Assembly: GCA_033764725.1 (NCBI GenBank)
Contig: JANRIR010000080.1
Span: forward strand, 1-64,000
Length of the DNA: 64,000 nucleotides
Direction of reading: 5' to 3'
Source of the DNA: RI-43 sp033764725
Lineage (GTDB): Bacteria > Pseudomonadota > Alphaproteobacteria > Caulobacterales > Aquidulcibacteraceae
How positions within the stretch are numbered: the first letter of the stretch is position 1; the number at the start of each line of letters is the position of its first letter. Positions 34,541-42,755 of this stretch are shown in pieces. The notes under the pieces were generated by a model, which did no database searches, was not told the origin of the DNA, and saw only the letters and a list, made by a program, of their open reading frames with translations. The position numbers and the translations under genes were made by a program.

Positions 34541-35779
34541 TCAGTCGACGGCCACTTCAAGCCGCTGCAGGCCACGAAAGAATGGCAGCGTTCTCCATTC
34601 CGGCGCAGCGTCGGGATCGACGAGACGCAGCTTGGGAAAGCGCGCGAACAGTTTCGTCAGCGCCGCCTGCGCCTCCATCCGCGCCAGCGGCGCGCCGATG
34701 CAGATGTGCGCGCCGCCGCCGAACGCGATGTGCGGCGCCCGCTTGCGGGTGATGTCGAAAGCCTCCGGCGCCTCGAACGCCTCGGGATCGCGATTGGCCG
34801 CGCGCAGCGAGAACGTCAGGCTGGCGGTCTTGTGCACCGGGCAGCCGCGCACCTCGAGATCGCGAGACGCGACGCGGCCGGTGATGTCGACTGGCGGTTC
34901 GAAGCGCAGAATCTCCTCCACCGCCTGCGGCGCAAGCGAGGGATCGGCGCGGAACGCGGCGAGCTGATCGGGATTGAGCAGGAACAGGCGTACGCCGTTG
35001 CCGATGAGATCGGTCGTGGTGAGATTGCCGCCGACGAGCAGCGCGGTCAGATTGATGCGGATTTCCTCATCCTCGAGCGGCGCGCCGGCGTCCTTCAACT
35101 GCACCATGTCGGTGATCAGATCGTCCTTCGGATGGGCGCGGCGATCGGCCATCGCGGCGTTGAAATAATCCCGCAGGGCCTCGCCCGAGCGCATGAGATG
35201 GGCCGTCTGCGCTTCGGTGCGGAACGGATTCAGCCCCTGGATGATCCCCTCCGACCAGTCGCGGAAATCGTCCAGGCGGTCGCGATCGACGCCGAGGATC
35301 GCCGCAATGGCGTCGATCGGGATCGGCACGCAATAGCGGCTCATCAGATCGAAGCGCGCCTCGCTGCAAAGCGCGTCGAGCGCGGCGTCGACGATCGCCT
35401 CGACCTGCGGCTTGGCTTTGGCGACGCGCGCATAGAGCGCCTGCGCCAGCGGCTGGCGCACGCGCGCGTGATCGGGATCGTCCAGGAACAGGATCGACGT
35501 GCCCGACGGCCCCTCCATGGCCGCGGCGCGCTCGGCGCGGATGCGCTGGGCGAACATCGAGGCGTCCTCCGCCCGCACCGGATCGCGCCAGAGCGTGCGA
35601 TCCGACACCAGCGCGCGCACGTCGGCGTATTTGGAGATGATGAAGGCGCCGAAGGTCTGGTCGTGAAAGACAGGGCATTGCTCGCGCAGCGGCTTCAGCA
35701 AAGCGTGCGGATCGGCCTGAAATGCGGGGTTGAGCGGGGTGAGCGCCATCATGTTGGCGGGCAGCATCTCATCGGCCAC
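34541..35779 (-). CDS. Cytochrome P450 (first of two)
   Basis: A soluble bacterial P450 of 412 residues. The heme cysteine lies in FGGGAHICIGAPLARME, and ExxR is EILR in VEEILRFEPP. The I-helix segment reads LLVGGNLTTTDLIGNG, in which the common acidic residue before Thr is replaced, so its proton-delivery residue differs from the second P450 at 52870. It oxidises a hydrophobic substrate with ferredoxin partners encoded elsewhere. ATG 35779 has GGAGG a little upstream. Confidence 0.94.
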   Translation of the reverse strand: MADEMLPANMMALTPLNPAFQADPHALLKPLREQCPVFHDQTFGAFIISKYADVRALVSDRTLWRDPVRAEDASMFAQRIRAERAAAMEGPSGTSILFLDDPDHARVRQPLAQALYARVAKAKPQVEAIVDAALDALCSEARFDLMSRYCVPIPIDAIAAILGVDRDRLDDFRDWSEGIIQGLNPFRTEAQTAHLMRSGEALRDYFNAAMADRRAHPKDDLITDMVQLKDAGAPLEDEEIRINLTALLVGGNLTTTDLIGNGVRLFLLNPDQLAAFRADPSLAPQAVEEILRFEPPVDITGRVASRDLEVRGCPVHKTASLTFSLRAANRDPEAFEAPEAFDITRKRAPHIAFGGGAHICIGAPLARMEAQAALTKLFARFPKLRLVDPDAAPEWRTLPFFRGLQRLEVAVD

Positions 35780-35938
35780 AGCGAGCCTCCCTGGCTTTCT
35801 ATGCGCGCAGGGAGATTTGCACGCGGCCTCGGTGAGCGCAATTCGGTGACGGGGGCGTCATCGCTTGGGCGCGGGCGGTCGCCGCGCGTCGCGTGGGTGG
35901 AGGCGTCCAGCGTTTCATCGCTGCAGCGCTTGCCTCAA

Positions 35939-35993
35939 CGCTCCCCGCAAAGCGCGCAGCGCATCCCACCGCTCCCCGCAAAGCGCGCAGCGC
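35939..35993. repeat. Direct repeat, two copies, 31-base period
   Basis: CGCTCCCCGCAAAGCGCGCA plus four further bases occurs at 35939-35962 and again at 35970-35993, identical over 24 bases. It lies in the 323-base gap 35780-36102 between the P450 and phosphatase genes. Two copies only, so it is not a CRISPR. Confidence 0.7.
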
Positions 35994-36003
35994 TTATGCG
36001 GGG
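35974..36003. terminator. Strong hairpin in the P450-phosphatase gap
   Basis: CCCCGCA-AAGCGC (35974-35986) pairs with GCGCTT-A-TGCGGGG (35990-36003) around a 3-base loop with one bulged A. The left arm is the second copy of the direct repeat. It could end the phosphatase transcript on the minus strand; there is no T-run. Confidence 0.5.
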
Positions 36004-36037
36004 CCTAGCGGAGAAGGGTGCGCCCCTTAGGGCTGGG

Positions 36038-36067
36038 CCCCGGATAACGGCTTCGCCGTTTCCGGGG
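36038..36067. terminator. Second strong hairpin in the P450-phosphatase gap
   Basis: CCCCGGA-T-AACGGC pairs with GCCGTT-TCCGGGG around TTC, with one bulged T. It lies 36 bases from the phosphatase stop. Together with the hairpin at 35974 it makes a structured array that fills much of the gap. Confidence 0.5.
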
Positions 36068-36102
36068 AGCGTAGAGAGGCGACGCCGCGCTTCCGCGGCG
36101 CG

Positions 36103-36783
36103 TCACTCGCGCCGCAACACCTTATCCACCAGCACATTCGCCCACCACTGCCCCATGAACGCGGCCTTCACCGCGGCTGGGTCGTAGTCCTCGCGGATCC
36201 AATCGATGAACGGCTTTCCGCTCTCAGCGGTCTCGCGCAGATAGGTTTCGAAGAAGAAGCCGAGCATGCCGGTCTTGCCCTGCTTCACGTGCAGATATTT
36301 CAGGCTCAATTGATCGAGCGCCTGCGGAATCGGTTCGCCGAGGCGGAAATGTTTGTACAGCACTGCCATCAGCCCCGCGCGATCCGCGCCAGATTTGCAA
36401 TGCATCAGCGCCGGATAGCAGATCGTTTCGAAAATATGTTTGGCCCGCAGCACGCGCTCGATCGACGGCGGCTCGCGTGAGCCGATCGGCGCATCGACCA
36501 GATCGAGCCCATGCGCGGCGCAGGCTTCGCGCTCGAGCCAATATTGGCCGCTGTCATTGAAGCCGCGCAGATTGATGATCGTCTTGATGCCGATCGCGGC
36601 GTAGCGCGCGATGTGTTGCGGCGCGGGCTGGTTCGCGCGCGCCATTTCAGGGCTGATCCAGTGGAAATTCTGGAAGGCGGCGCGCAGGAAGCCGTGATCG
36701 GTCCAGATCAGCTCGTTCCAAGCCGCGCGCCGGCCCTTCGCCGTGGCGAGGTCGTATTTCCGGCTGACGGGAAGCTCGGTCAT
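36103..36783 (-). CDS. Tyrosine/dual-specificity phosphatase-like protein
   Basis: A 226-residue cysteine-based phosphatase. The P-loop MHCKSGADRAG gives the CxxxxxR signature (HCxxGxxR), preceded by a general-acid region around RGFNDSGQYWLERE and by KTIINLRG, which is typical of the DSP-like clan. The start at ATG 36783 (MTELPVSRKYD) is chosen because the extension to 36918 overlaps the divergent upstream region; the ribosome-binding site is weak. It is head-to-head with the lipid A block starting at 36890, so a role in envelope regulation or lipid phosphate removal is possible but inferred. Confidence 0.82.
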   Translation of the reverse strand: MTELPVSRKYDLATAKGRRAAWNELIWTDHGFLRAAFQNFHWISPEMARANQPAPQHIARYAAIGIKTIINLRGFNDSGQYWLEREACAAHGLDLVDAPIGSREPPSIERVLRAKHIFETICYPALMHCKSGADRAGLMAVLYKHFRLGEPIPQALDQLSLKYLHVKQGKTGMLGFFFETYLRETAESGKPFIDWIREDYDPAAVKAAFMGQWWANVLVDKVLRRE

Positions 36784-36889
36784 GCGGATGGCGGGTCCTG
36801 TGGCGGCGCCCATGGCGCAGACGGGCGGTCGGCCTCTATATGGGGAGGCTTCGCCCCAAGCCAGCGTGATCCGACCCTCAAGCCCCGGT

Positions 36890-37639
36890 ATGCTCAAGCG
36901 CCTCTTCGCCTCCCGCACCGTGCAGCGCCTCGCCGGCGCGCTGGTCGGCGTCTATATCCGTGCCGCCGGCGCCACCAGCCGCTGGACCTTCATCGGCCAG
37001 GACATCCCCGCCCCGATCTGGTCGGGCGGCGGGCCGGCGATCTATTGCTTTTGGCACGGCAGGCTCGCTGAGGCCCACAAGGGCTGGACGATCTGGCCCG
37101 GCAGCCAGCCGGTGAAGGTGCTCATCTCCCAATCGCGGGACGGCGAAGTGATCGCCGCCGCGCTCCCTGCCATCAAGTGCGGGTCGATCCGCGGCTCCTC
37201 GGCCAAGGGCGACAAGCGCAAGGGCGGCGTGCAGGCGATGCGCGAAATGCTGCGCCATCTGGCGCAAGGCGGCTGCGTCGCCATCGCGCCGGACGGGCCG
37301 CGCGGGCCGCGCATGCGGGCGCAGCCGGGCGTCGTGCAATTGGCGCAGAAGGCGCAGGCGCCGATCGTCTGCGTTGGTTGGGCGATGGCGGGCGAAAAAC
37401 CGCTCCAGTCCTGGGACCGGTTCGTTCTGCCGCGGCTGTTCGGGCGCGGCGTGGTGGTCTGGGGCGGGCCGCTGCGCATCCAGGCGGACGCCGGGCCGGC
37501 CGAGCTGGACGCGGCGCGGCGGCGCCTCGAGGCGGAAATCCAGCGCGTGACCGACGAAGCGTGCGCGCGCGCCGGCGTTGCGGCCATAACGCCGGAACCG
37601 GAAACTCCCGCCCCCGTGCTGGAGCGCGCCGCGCCGTGA
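36890..37639 (+). CDS. DUF374 lysophospholipid acyltransferase-like protein
   Basis: A 249-residue membrane-associated acyltransferase-like protein. DUF374 features include YCFWHGRLAEA (HxxxxA/D variant), VLISQSRDGEVIA, RGSSAKGDKRKGG and IAPDGPRGPRM. In alphaproteobacteria it precedes waaA. It is related to LPLAT acyltransferases and is thought to act in lipid A or lipoprotein acylation. It overlaps waaA by 4 bases (GTGA). The ATG at 36890 gives a hydrophobic N-terminal anchor (TVQRLAGALVGVYIRAAG). Confidence 0.88.
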   Translation: MLKRLFASRTVQRLAGALVGVYIRAAGATSRWTFIGQDIPAPIWSGGGPAIYCFWHGRLAEAHKGWTIWPGSQPVKVLISQSRDGEVIAAALPAIKCGSIRGSSAKGDKRKGGVQAMREMLRHLAQGGCVAIAPDGPRGPRMRAQPGVVQLAQKAQAPIVCVGWAMAGEKPLQSWDRFVLPRLFGRGVVVWGGPLRIQADAGPAELDAARRRLEAEIQRVTDEACARAGVAAITPEPETPAPVLERAAP

Positions 37640-38913
37640 CGCGCCTGGCGAGCTTGACCATCTACCGCGCCTTCATGCGCGCGTTCGCGCCGCTGAGGCC
37701 GCTTTGGCTGCGGCGTCGCGCGCGCCAGGACAAGGAAATCCCCGGGCGACTTGGCGAGCGTTTTGGCCGCGCATCGGCGCCGCGGCCGGCCGGGCTGCTG
37801 ATCTGGCTGCAGGCCGCCAGCGTCGGCGAATCCGGCGTCGCCCGCGCGCTGATCGCAGCGCTTGCGGCGCGCACCGACGCGCATTTCCTGCTGACCACCG
37901 GGACGGCGACCGCAGCCCGCCTCATCGCCGAGCGCCCGCCGCCGCGCACGCTGCATCAATTCATCCCCGATGATCACCCTGAGTATGTCGCGCGCTTCCT
38001 CGACCATTGGCGCCCCGATCTCGGCGTCTTCATCGAGAGCGATCTGTGGCCCAATCTCGCGCTCGCAGCGCAGGCGCGCGCGACGCCGCTGGCGCTGGTC
38101 AACGCGCGCTTCAATACAGGCTCGCTGGCGCGCTGGCGGATCATTCCCGGCGCCTTCCGGCGCATCCTTGAGGCGTTCTCGTGCGTGCTCGCCAGCGATG
38201 CGGCGACCGCCGAGGGGTTGGAGGCGATCACCGGCGTGCGCCCGCCGCTGACCGGCAATCTCAAGACCGACGCCGCAGCGACGCACTGGGATGAAGCCCT
38301 CGCAGCGGATCTGCGCGCCGCGATCGGCGGCCGCAAAGCCTGGATCGCAGCCTCAACCCATCCGGGCGAGGACGAAATCGCGCTCGCCGCGCACACGGCG
38401 TTGCGCGCGAAACACCCCGATGCGCTGCTGATCATCGCCCCGCGCCATGTCGAGCGCGGCGGCGCCATCGCCCTTGCGGCCGGGGGCGCGCCGCAGCGCA
38501 GCCGGGGCGCCGCAATCGGCGCAGAGCCGGTGCATATCGTCGACACGATGGGCGAATTGATCGCCTTCTACGCCGCCGCGCCCGCAGCGCTGGTGTGCGG
38601 CAGCCTCTTGCCGACGCTGAAGGGCCACAATCCGATCGAACCGGCGCGCGCCGGCGCTGCGGTGCTCACCGGACCACACGTCGCCAGCTTCGCCGATATT
38701 TACGCGGCGCTGCAAACAGCGGGCGGGGTCCGCATCGTCGCCGACGCACACGAAATCGCCGGCGCTGTCGACGCGCTGTGGACCGACGAGGCGGCGCGCA
38801 AACGCATGACCGCCTCCGCGGCGGCGCTGTTTGCGGAGGCGTCGTCGGCGGCGGACGGCGTCGCAGAAAGGCTGATCGCGCTGATGCGTCGAGGCGCCGA
38901 TGCAGCCGCCTGA
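37636..38913 (+). CDS. waaA: 3-deoxy-D-manno-octulosonic acid transferase (WaaA/KdtA)
   Basis: WaaA transfers Kdo from CMP-Kdo to lipid IVA, starting the LPS inner core. The 425-residue GT-B protein shows an N-terminal segment with the acceptor site (WLQAASVGESGVARALI), HQFIPDDHPEYV, VFIESDLWPNL and the C-terminal GSLLPTLKGHNPIEPARAG. The GTG at 37636 shares bases with the DUF374 stop. It overlaps lpxK by 14 bases. The typical N-terminal membrane anchor is weak, as the first 30 residues are mainly basic. Confidence 0.95.
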   Translation: MTRLASLTIYRAFMRAFAPLRPLWLRRRARQDKEIPGRLGERFGRASAPRPAGLLIWLQAASVGESGVARALIAALAARTDAHFLLTTGTATAARLIAERPPPRTLHQFIPDDHPEYVARFLDHWRPDLGVFIESDLWPNLALAAQARATPLALVNARFNTGSLARWRIIPGAFRRILEAFSCVLASDAATAEGLEAITGVRPPLTGNLKTDAAATHWDEALAADLRAAIGGRKAWIAASTHPGEDEIALAAHTALRAKHPDALLIIAPRHVERGGAIALAAGGAPQRSRGAAIGAEPVHIVDTMGELIAFYAAAPAALVCGSLLPTLKGHNPIEPARAGAAVLTGPHVASFADIYAALQTAGGVRIVADAHEIAGAVDALWTDEAARKRMTASAAALFAEASSAADGVAERLIALMRRGADAAA

Positions 38914-39880
38914 ATTCTGGACCGGCCAGGCCGAGGGCCGCGACCGCGCCCCGGCGCTGCAGGCGGCGCTTGCGCCGCTTGGCGCGCTCTATGCGCTCGG
39001 CGCCGACGCGCGTCGCGCGCTGACGCGGCCGCAACGCGCGCCCGCGCCGGTCGTGTGCGTCGGCAACCTTACGGTCGGCGGCGGCGGCAAGACGCCGATC
39101 GTGCGCGCGCTGCGCGCACGGCTGGGGCCCGACGCGCATGTGCTGGCGCGCGGCTATGGCGGCGTCGAACGCGGCCCCTTGCGCGTCGACGCCGCACACA
39201 GCGCCCACGATGTCGGCGACGAGCCGCTGCTGCACGCGCGCGACGGCGTCACCTGGATCGCACGCGACCGGTACGCCGGCGCGGTGAGCGCCGCCGAGCA
39301 TGGCGCGCGCGCCATTCTGCTCGATGACGGGTTTCAGAATCCGGGCCTGCACAAGGATTTGAGCCTCATCGTCATCGATGCGGGCTATGGCATAGGCAAC
39401 CGCAAAGTGTTTCCCGCAGGGCCGCTGCGCGAGCGGCTGAGCGCGGGGCTCAAGCGCGCCGATGCATTCATCGTGATGGGCGAGCCGAGCGTCGACCTCT
39501 CCTTTCTGCAGCGCACAGACAAGCCCGTCCTGCACGCGCGCCTCGAGCCGAGCCTTGCTGCGCCGCGCACGCCGCTCATCGCCTTCGCCGGCATCGCGCG
39601 GCCAATGAAATTCTTCGATACGCTTCGCAAGCTCGAAGCCGATCTGGTGGATTGCGTGCCGTTTCTCGATCACCACCCTTACGCGACCGACGATATGGAC
39701 TGGCTGCGCGCAATGGCGCTTGAACGCGGCGCGCGCCTGATCACAACGGAAAAGGACGCAACGCGCCTCGGCGCGCTCGGCCAGGACATTCTGGTGATGC
39801 CGGTGAAGGCCTATTTCGACGACGAAGCCGCGCTCGAGGCGCTGCTCGCCCCGATCCGCGCGGCGATGGCGGCGCGCTGA
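38900..39880 (+). CDS. lpxK: Tetraacyldisaccharide 4'-kinase LpxK
   Basis: LpxK phosphorylates the 4' position of the tetraacyldisaccharide lipid A precursor. The 326-residue protein has the Walker A motif VGNLTVGGGGKTP near residue 55, the VLARGYGG segment and ILLDDGFQNPGLHKDL, all LpxK hallmarks. It overlaps waaA by 14 bases and ends 1 base before the acyltransferase start, so the four genes 36890-40784 are one transcriptional unit. Confidence 0.96.
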   Translation: MQPPEFWTGQAEGRDRAPALQAALAPLGALYALGADARRALTRPQRAPAPVVCVGNLTVGGGGKTPIVRALRARLGPDAHVLARGYGGVERGPLRVDAAHSAHDVGDEPLLHARDGVTWIARDRYAGAVSAAEHGARAILLDDGFQNPGLHKDLSLIVIDAGYGIGNRKVFPAGPLRERLSAGLKRADAFIVMGEPSVDLSFLQRTDKPVLHARLEPSLAAPRTPLIAFAGIARPMKFFDTLRKLEADLVDCVPFLDHHPYATDDMDWLRAMALERGARLITTEKDATRLGALGQDILVMPVKAYFDDEAALEALLAPIRAAMAAR

Positions 39881-39881
39881 C

Positions 39882-40784
39882 ATGGCGATATCGACCGAGA
39901 TCAGCCCCGGACACCGCATCGAAGCATGGGCGTTCGACCGCTATTTTCAGCATTTCGCAAAAATGCCGCTGGACCGCGCCTCCGACGCCGGCGCGGCCTG
40001 GGGCCAGCGTCTTGGGCCGCTCCTGGGCGCGCACAAGACGGCGCTGAACAATCTGCGTCTGGCGTTTCCCGAGCGCGACGCGCCGTGGCGGGCGCAAACC
40101 GCGCGCGCGATGTGGGCCGGCCTCGGGCGCACCGTCGCGGAGTTTCCGCATCTGCATGAAATCAACGCCTACGAATCGAATGGGCGCATCGCCGTGGAGG
40201 GCGCCGAACGCCTGGACGCGGTGAAGGACAGCGGCAGGGGCGCGGTGTTCATCTCCGGACATTTCTCCAATTGGGAAATCATGGCCGCCGCGATCGTGCA
40301 GCGCGGCGTGGTCTGCCATGTCACCTATCGTCCCGCCAACAATCCCATCATCGACGGCCGCATCATCACGGTGCGCAGCCATTACGGCGTGCGCTTGCAG
40401 GCGGCCAAAGGCAAGGAAGGCGGCATGGGCCTGCTGCGCGCGCTGGCGAAAGGCGAAACCGTCGCGCTGATGAACGACCAGAAATACAATGAAGGCGTCG
40501 CAGCCCCCCTGTTCGGCCACGATGCGATGACCGCCGATGGTCCCACGCGCCTGGCGCATCGATTCAAGGTTCCGCTGATCCCGATGTCGGTTCTGCGCAC
40601 CGGCGGCGCGCATTTTCGCGTCGCGGTGCACGAGCCCATTCCGATCGATTACGACGCGCCGCTCGACGCCGCCATTCCCGACGCGGTCGCGGCGATCAAC
40701 GCCTTCATGGAAGCGCGCATCCGTGCAGCGCCCGAACAATGGTTCTGGGTGCACAAACGCTGGCCGAAGGAAGCGTGGGGTTGA
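39882..40784 (+). CDS. Lipid A late acyltransferase, LpxL/HtrB family
   Basis: A 300-residue LPLAT acyltransferase that adds a secondary acyl chain to Kdo-lipid IVA. The catalytic HxxxxE is in SGHFSNWEIMA, followed by TYRPANNPIID and the NDQKYNEG block with the second conserved acidic residue. LpxL versus LpxM cannot be decided from sequence. ATG 39882 is 1 base after the lpxK stop. The last gene of the lipid A operon; a stem-loop enclosing its stop codon follows. Confidence 0.92.
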   Translation: MAISTEISPGHRIEAWAFDRYFQHFAKMPLDRASDAGAAWGQRLGPLLGAHKTALNNLRLAFPERDAPWRAQTARAMWAGLGRTVAEFPHLHEINAYESNGRIAVEGAERLDAVKDSGRGAVFISGHFSNWEIMAAAIVQRGVVCHVTYRPANNPIIDGRIITVRSHYGVRLQAAKGKEGGMGLLRALAKGETVALMNDQKYNEGVAAPLFGHDAMTADGPTRLAHRFKVPLIPMSVLRTGGAHFRVAVHEPIPIDYDAPLDAAIPDAVAAINAFMEARIRAAPEQWFWVHKRWPKEAWG

Positions 40785-40796
40785 GGGCGGCTCAAC
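40780..40796. terminator. Stem-loop at convergent junction, includes stop codon
   Basis: GTTGAG-GGCGG-CTCAAC forms a 6-bp stem with the stop codon of the acyltransferase gene inside the left arm. It lies 15 bases before the end of the convergent M23 gene. No T-run. Confidence 0.4.
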
Positions 40797-40810
40797 GCGC
40801 TGCGTTGCGT

Positions 40811-41830
40811 TCAGCCCGCCACGTCCAGAACGCGTCGCCCCTCCGCCACGCCCAAAATCGCCAGCGTCGGATCCAGATTGCGGTCGCGCCATTTCAGGCG
40901 CCAGCACAAATGCGGCCCGGTGGTGCGGCCCGACGATCCCACGGCGCCGATCACGTCGCCCTGACGCACGCGCTGGCCGGCCTGCACGTCGAGCCGGCTC
41001 ATGTGGAGATACATCGAGATCAGGCCCTGGCCGTGATCGATGAACACCAATCCGCCCTCGAAATGCATATCGGCATGCGCGAGCGAAACGACGCCATCCG
41101 CCGGCGCGCGGATCGGCGTGCCTGTCGGGACGGCGATGTCGACGCCGTAATGCGGCGTGCGCGGCTCGCCATTAAGCACGCGCTGATTGCCCCACGATCC
41201 TGATATGCGCCCCTCCACCGGCCAGATGAATCCGCTGAGGGCGCCGAGCGCCGGCTCGCGGCTGGCGAAGCCGATGTTTTTGAGATCGCGGTCTCGCGCG
41301 ATGCGGGCGAGCACGGCGGGCTCGGTGGGGTTGACCGTTTGCGGCGGCAGCCCATCGACGCGCTGGATCGAGAAGTCGCGCGGCGCGACGGGATAGGTTT
41401 GCCGGATCTGCCCAGCCGCCCAGCGCGCCTCGACGCTGACCTCGGCGGGCGCGTCGCGATCGAAGCCGATCACCGCCCAGCCGTCCGCGTTCGCTGCGCC
41501 GCGCATTTCGCCATCGACCAGAATGTCCGCGCCCGGCGCCGTGCGGCACAGCGCAAGCCCGCCCTGCGCGAAGGCCCCGGCGCAGGCGAGCGTGGGATTG
41601 GCCGACGCCGGGCTGCGCGGCAACGCGGACAAATCCGGCGCGACGAGCGCGTCGGTTGTTCCTGACACCGGCGTGAGCGGGATGGCGATCGGCGCCGCGG
41701 GCGCAAGCGGCGCCGGCTGGTCGATCGTGATCGGGGCCGGCGGGGCCTGCGTCGCCGTCTCCTGGACCGGGGCAGGCGACGCCGCCGCACAGCTCGCGAG
41801 CGCCGCAGCCGCGATCAGCGCGCGGATCAC
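40811..41830 (-). CDS. M23-family peptidoglycan-type metallopeptidase, lipoprotein
   Basis: A 339-residue exported LytM-domain protein. A lipoprotein signal is visible (RALIAAAALASCAAA, lipobox LASC), followed by a Pro/Ala linker and an intermediate domain. The C-terminal M23 domain has HYGVDIAVPTGTPIRAP (first His and Asp) and SMYLHMSRLDVQAGQ. The final motif reads TGPHLCWRLKW, where HLH would be usual. Thus the last zinc-ligand His is Cys, so it is either a Cys-ligated or a degenerate enzyme. The GTG at 41830 overlaps the DUF2093 stop by 4 bases. Confidence 0.88.
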   Translation of the reverse strand: MIRALIAAAALASCAAASPAPVQETATQAPPAPITIDQPAPLAPAAPIAIPLTPVSGTTDALVAPDLSALPRSPASANPTLACAGAFAQGGLALCRTAPGADILVDGEMRGAANADGWAVIGFDRDAPAEVSVEARWAAGQIRQTYPVAPRDFSIQRVDGLPPQTVNPTEPAVLARIARDRDLKNIGFASREPALGALSGFIWPVEGRISGSWGNQRVLNGEPRTPHYGVDIAVPTGTPIRAPADGVVSLAHADMHFEGGLVFIDHGQGLISMYLHMSRLDVQAGQRVRQGDVIGAVGSSGRTTGPHLCWRLKWRDRNLDPTLAILGVAEGRRVLDVAG

Positions 41831-42048
41831 CGCTGCGCGCCTTCGTTCAACTCGCGCCAGCGCTGCAGCGCCTCGGCCGGGCCACGATAGGCCTCCTGCA
41901 GATCGACGCTCCAATAGCGCAGCGCATCGAGCGCAATCCGCTCGCCAGACACCGCGCAGCGCACGAAAAGCCCCTGGCGCACGATTTCAATGTCGTTGTC
42001 GCCATAGCGCAACTTGGCCTCAGGCCCGCCCGGATCGTATTTGTTCAT
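41827..42048 (-). CDS. DUF2093 protein
   Basis: A 73-residue alphaproteobacterial protein of the DUF2093 family (LRYGDNDIEIVRQGLFVRCAV, then GERIALDALRYWSVDLQEAY). It is cytosolic and of unknown function. It overlaps the M23 lipoprotein gene by 4 bases and lies 18 bases after the TetR gene. Members are commonly near xseA or envelope genes; here xseA is 2.3 kb away. Confidence 0.9.
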   Translation of the reverse strand: MNKYDPGGPEAKLRYGDNDIEIVRQGLFVRCAVSGERIALDALRYWSVDLQEAYRGPAEALQRWRELNEGAQR

Positions 42049-42066
42049 GGGCGCATCATAGCCGCT

Positions 42067-42672
42067 TCATGCGTCGCAATGAAGCGCGGCGAGCGCCGCT
42101 TTGCGTCCCGCCGCGAGGATGCGATCGGAGAGCGGCGTTCCCGCGAACACGCGGGCGAGCTGCAGCGCGCCGATCATCGCCGCCCACGCGCCCCAGGCGG
42201 CGTCGAGATCGGCGGCGTCGAGATCGGCGTCGCCGTGCTCGGCGTCGTGTGCGGCGCGGTCGGCGAGCCGGGCGGCGTAGCGCTCCATCTTCGCCGCCAA
42301 CGCCGCGCGCACCTCGGGATCGGCGCGCGCGGCGTCGCCGATCAGGGACGCGACCGCGCAGCCTTCGGCGGCGCGATCCCGATGGGCGCGAGAAAGATAG
42401 CCGCGCACGACGCCGGCCGCGTCGCCGCGTCCGCCGCCCTGGCGCGCGGCGAGCGCGGCCGCCTCGCCGTCGTCCAGAGCCTTGCTCAGCGCCTCCGCGA
42501 CCAGCGCGTCGCGCGATTCGAAGTGCCCGTAAAAGCCGCCGTGCGTGAGCCCTGCGCGGTCCATCAGACGCCCGATCGCTACGGCGTCGAGGCCCCTCGC
42601 CCGGACCTCCTGGGAGGCCAGCGCGAGGATGCGCGCCCTGGTTTCGGCTTTCTGCGCTTGCGAGTGGCCCAT
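42067..42672 (-). CDS. TetR-family regulator of the SDR/crotonase pair
   Basis: A 201-residue TetR regulator. The helix-turn-helix is RARILALASQEVRARGLDAV, then GLTHGGFYGHFESRDALVAE. The ATG at 42672 follows AGGAG by 6 bases; the longer frame to 42738 would run into the palindromic region. It is divergent from the SDR gene across 83 bases that contain a predicted tetR promoter whose -35 box lies inside a palindrome. Autorepression and control of the SDR gene are therefore likely. It is of the C-terminal type found in regulators of fatty acid or aromatic catabolism, but the ligand is unknown. Confidence 0.9.
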   Translation of the reverse strand: MGHSQAQKAETRARILALASQEVRARGLDAVAIGRLMDRAGLTHGGFYGHFESRDALVAEALSKALDDGEAAALAARQGGGRGDAAGVVRGYLSRAHRDRAAEGCAVASLIGDAARADPEVRAALAAKMERYAARLADRAAHDAEHGDADLDAADLDAAWGAWAAMIGALQLARVFAGTPLSDRILAAGRKAALAALHCDA

Positions 42673-42702
42673 GGCGGCTCCTGAATCGGCTTGACGGTGA
42701 GG

Positions 42703-42731
42703 ATTATGCCCGTCATGCATGTGAATGATAA
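42703..42731 (-). promoter_or_regulatory. Predicted promoter of the TetR gene at 42672
   Basis: On the minus strand TTATCA (42731-42726), 17 bases, then CATAAT (42708-42703). The -10 box matches the consensus at five of six positions. The -35 box lies in the palindrome at 42725-42738. Confidence 0.5.
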
Positions 42732-42738
42732 ATATCAT
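42725..42738. promoter_or_regulatory. Candidate TetR operator
   Basis: ATGATA-AA-TATCAT is a perfect inverted repeat of 6-bp arms, 17 bases before the SDR start codon and 53 bases before the TetR start. A CATGCATG palindrome lies nearby at 42714-42721. Confidence 0.5.
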
Positions 42739-42755
42739 ACAGATGGGAGGCGTCC

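Noticed and set aside
35939..35993. Possible CRISPR repeat
   Set aside because: Only two copies, no spacer array and no cas genes.
42691..42719. TTGACG at 42691 as -35 of an SDR promoter
   Set aside because: No acceptable -10 box at 16-18 bases; only the minus-strand promoter is well supported.
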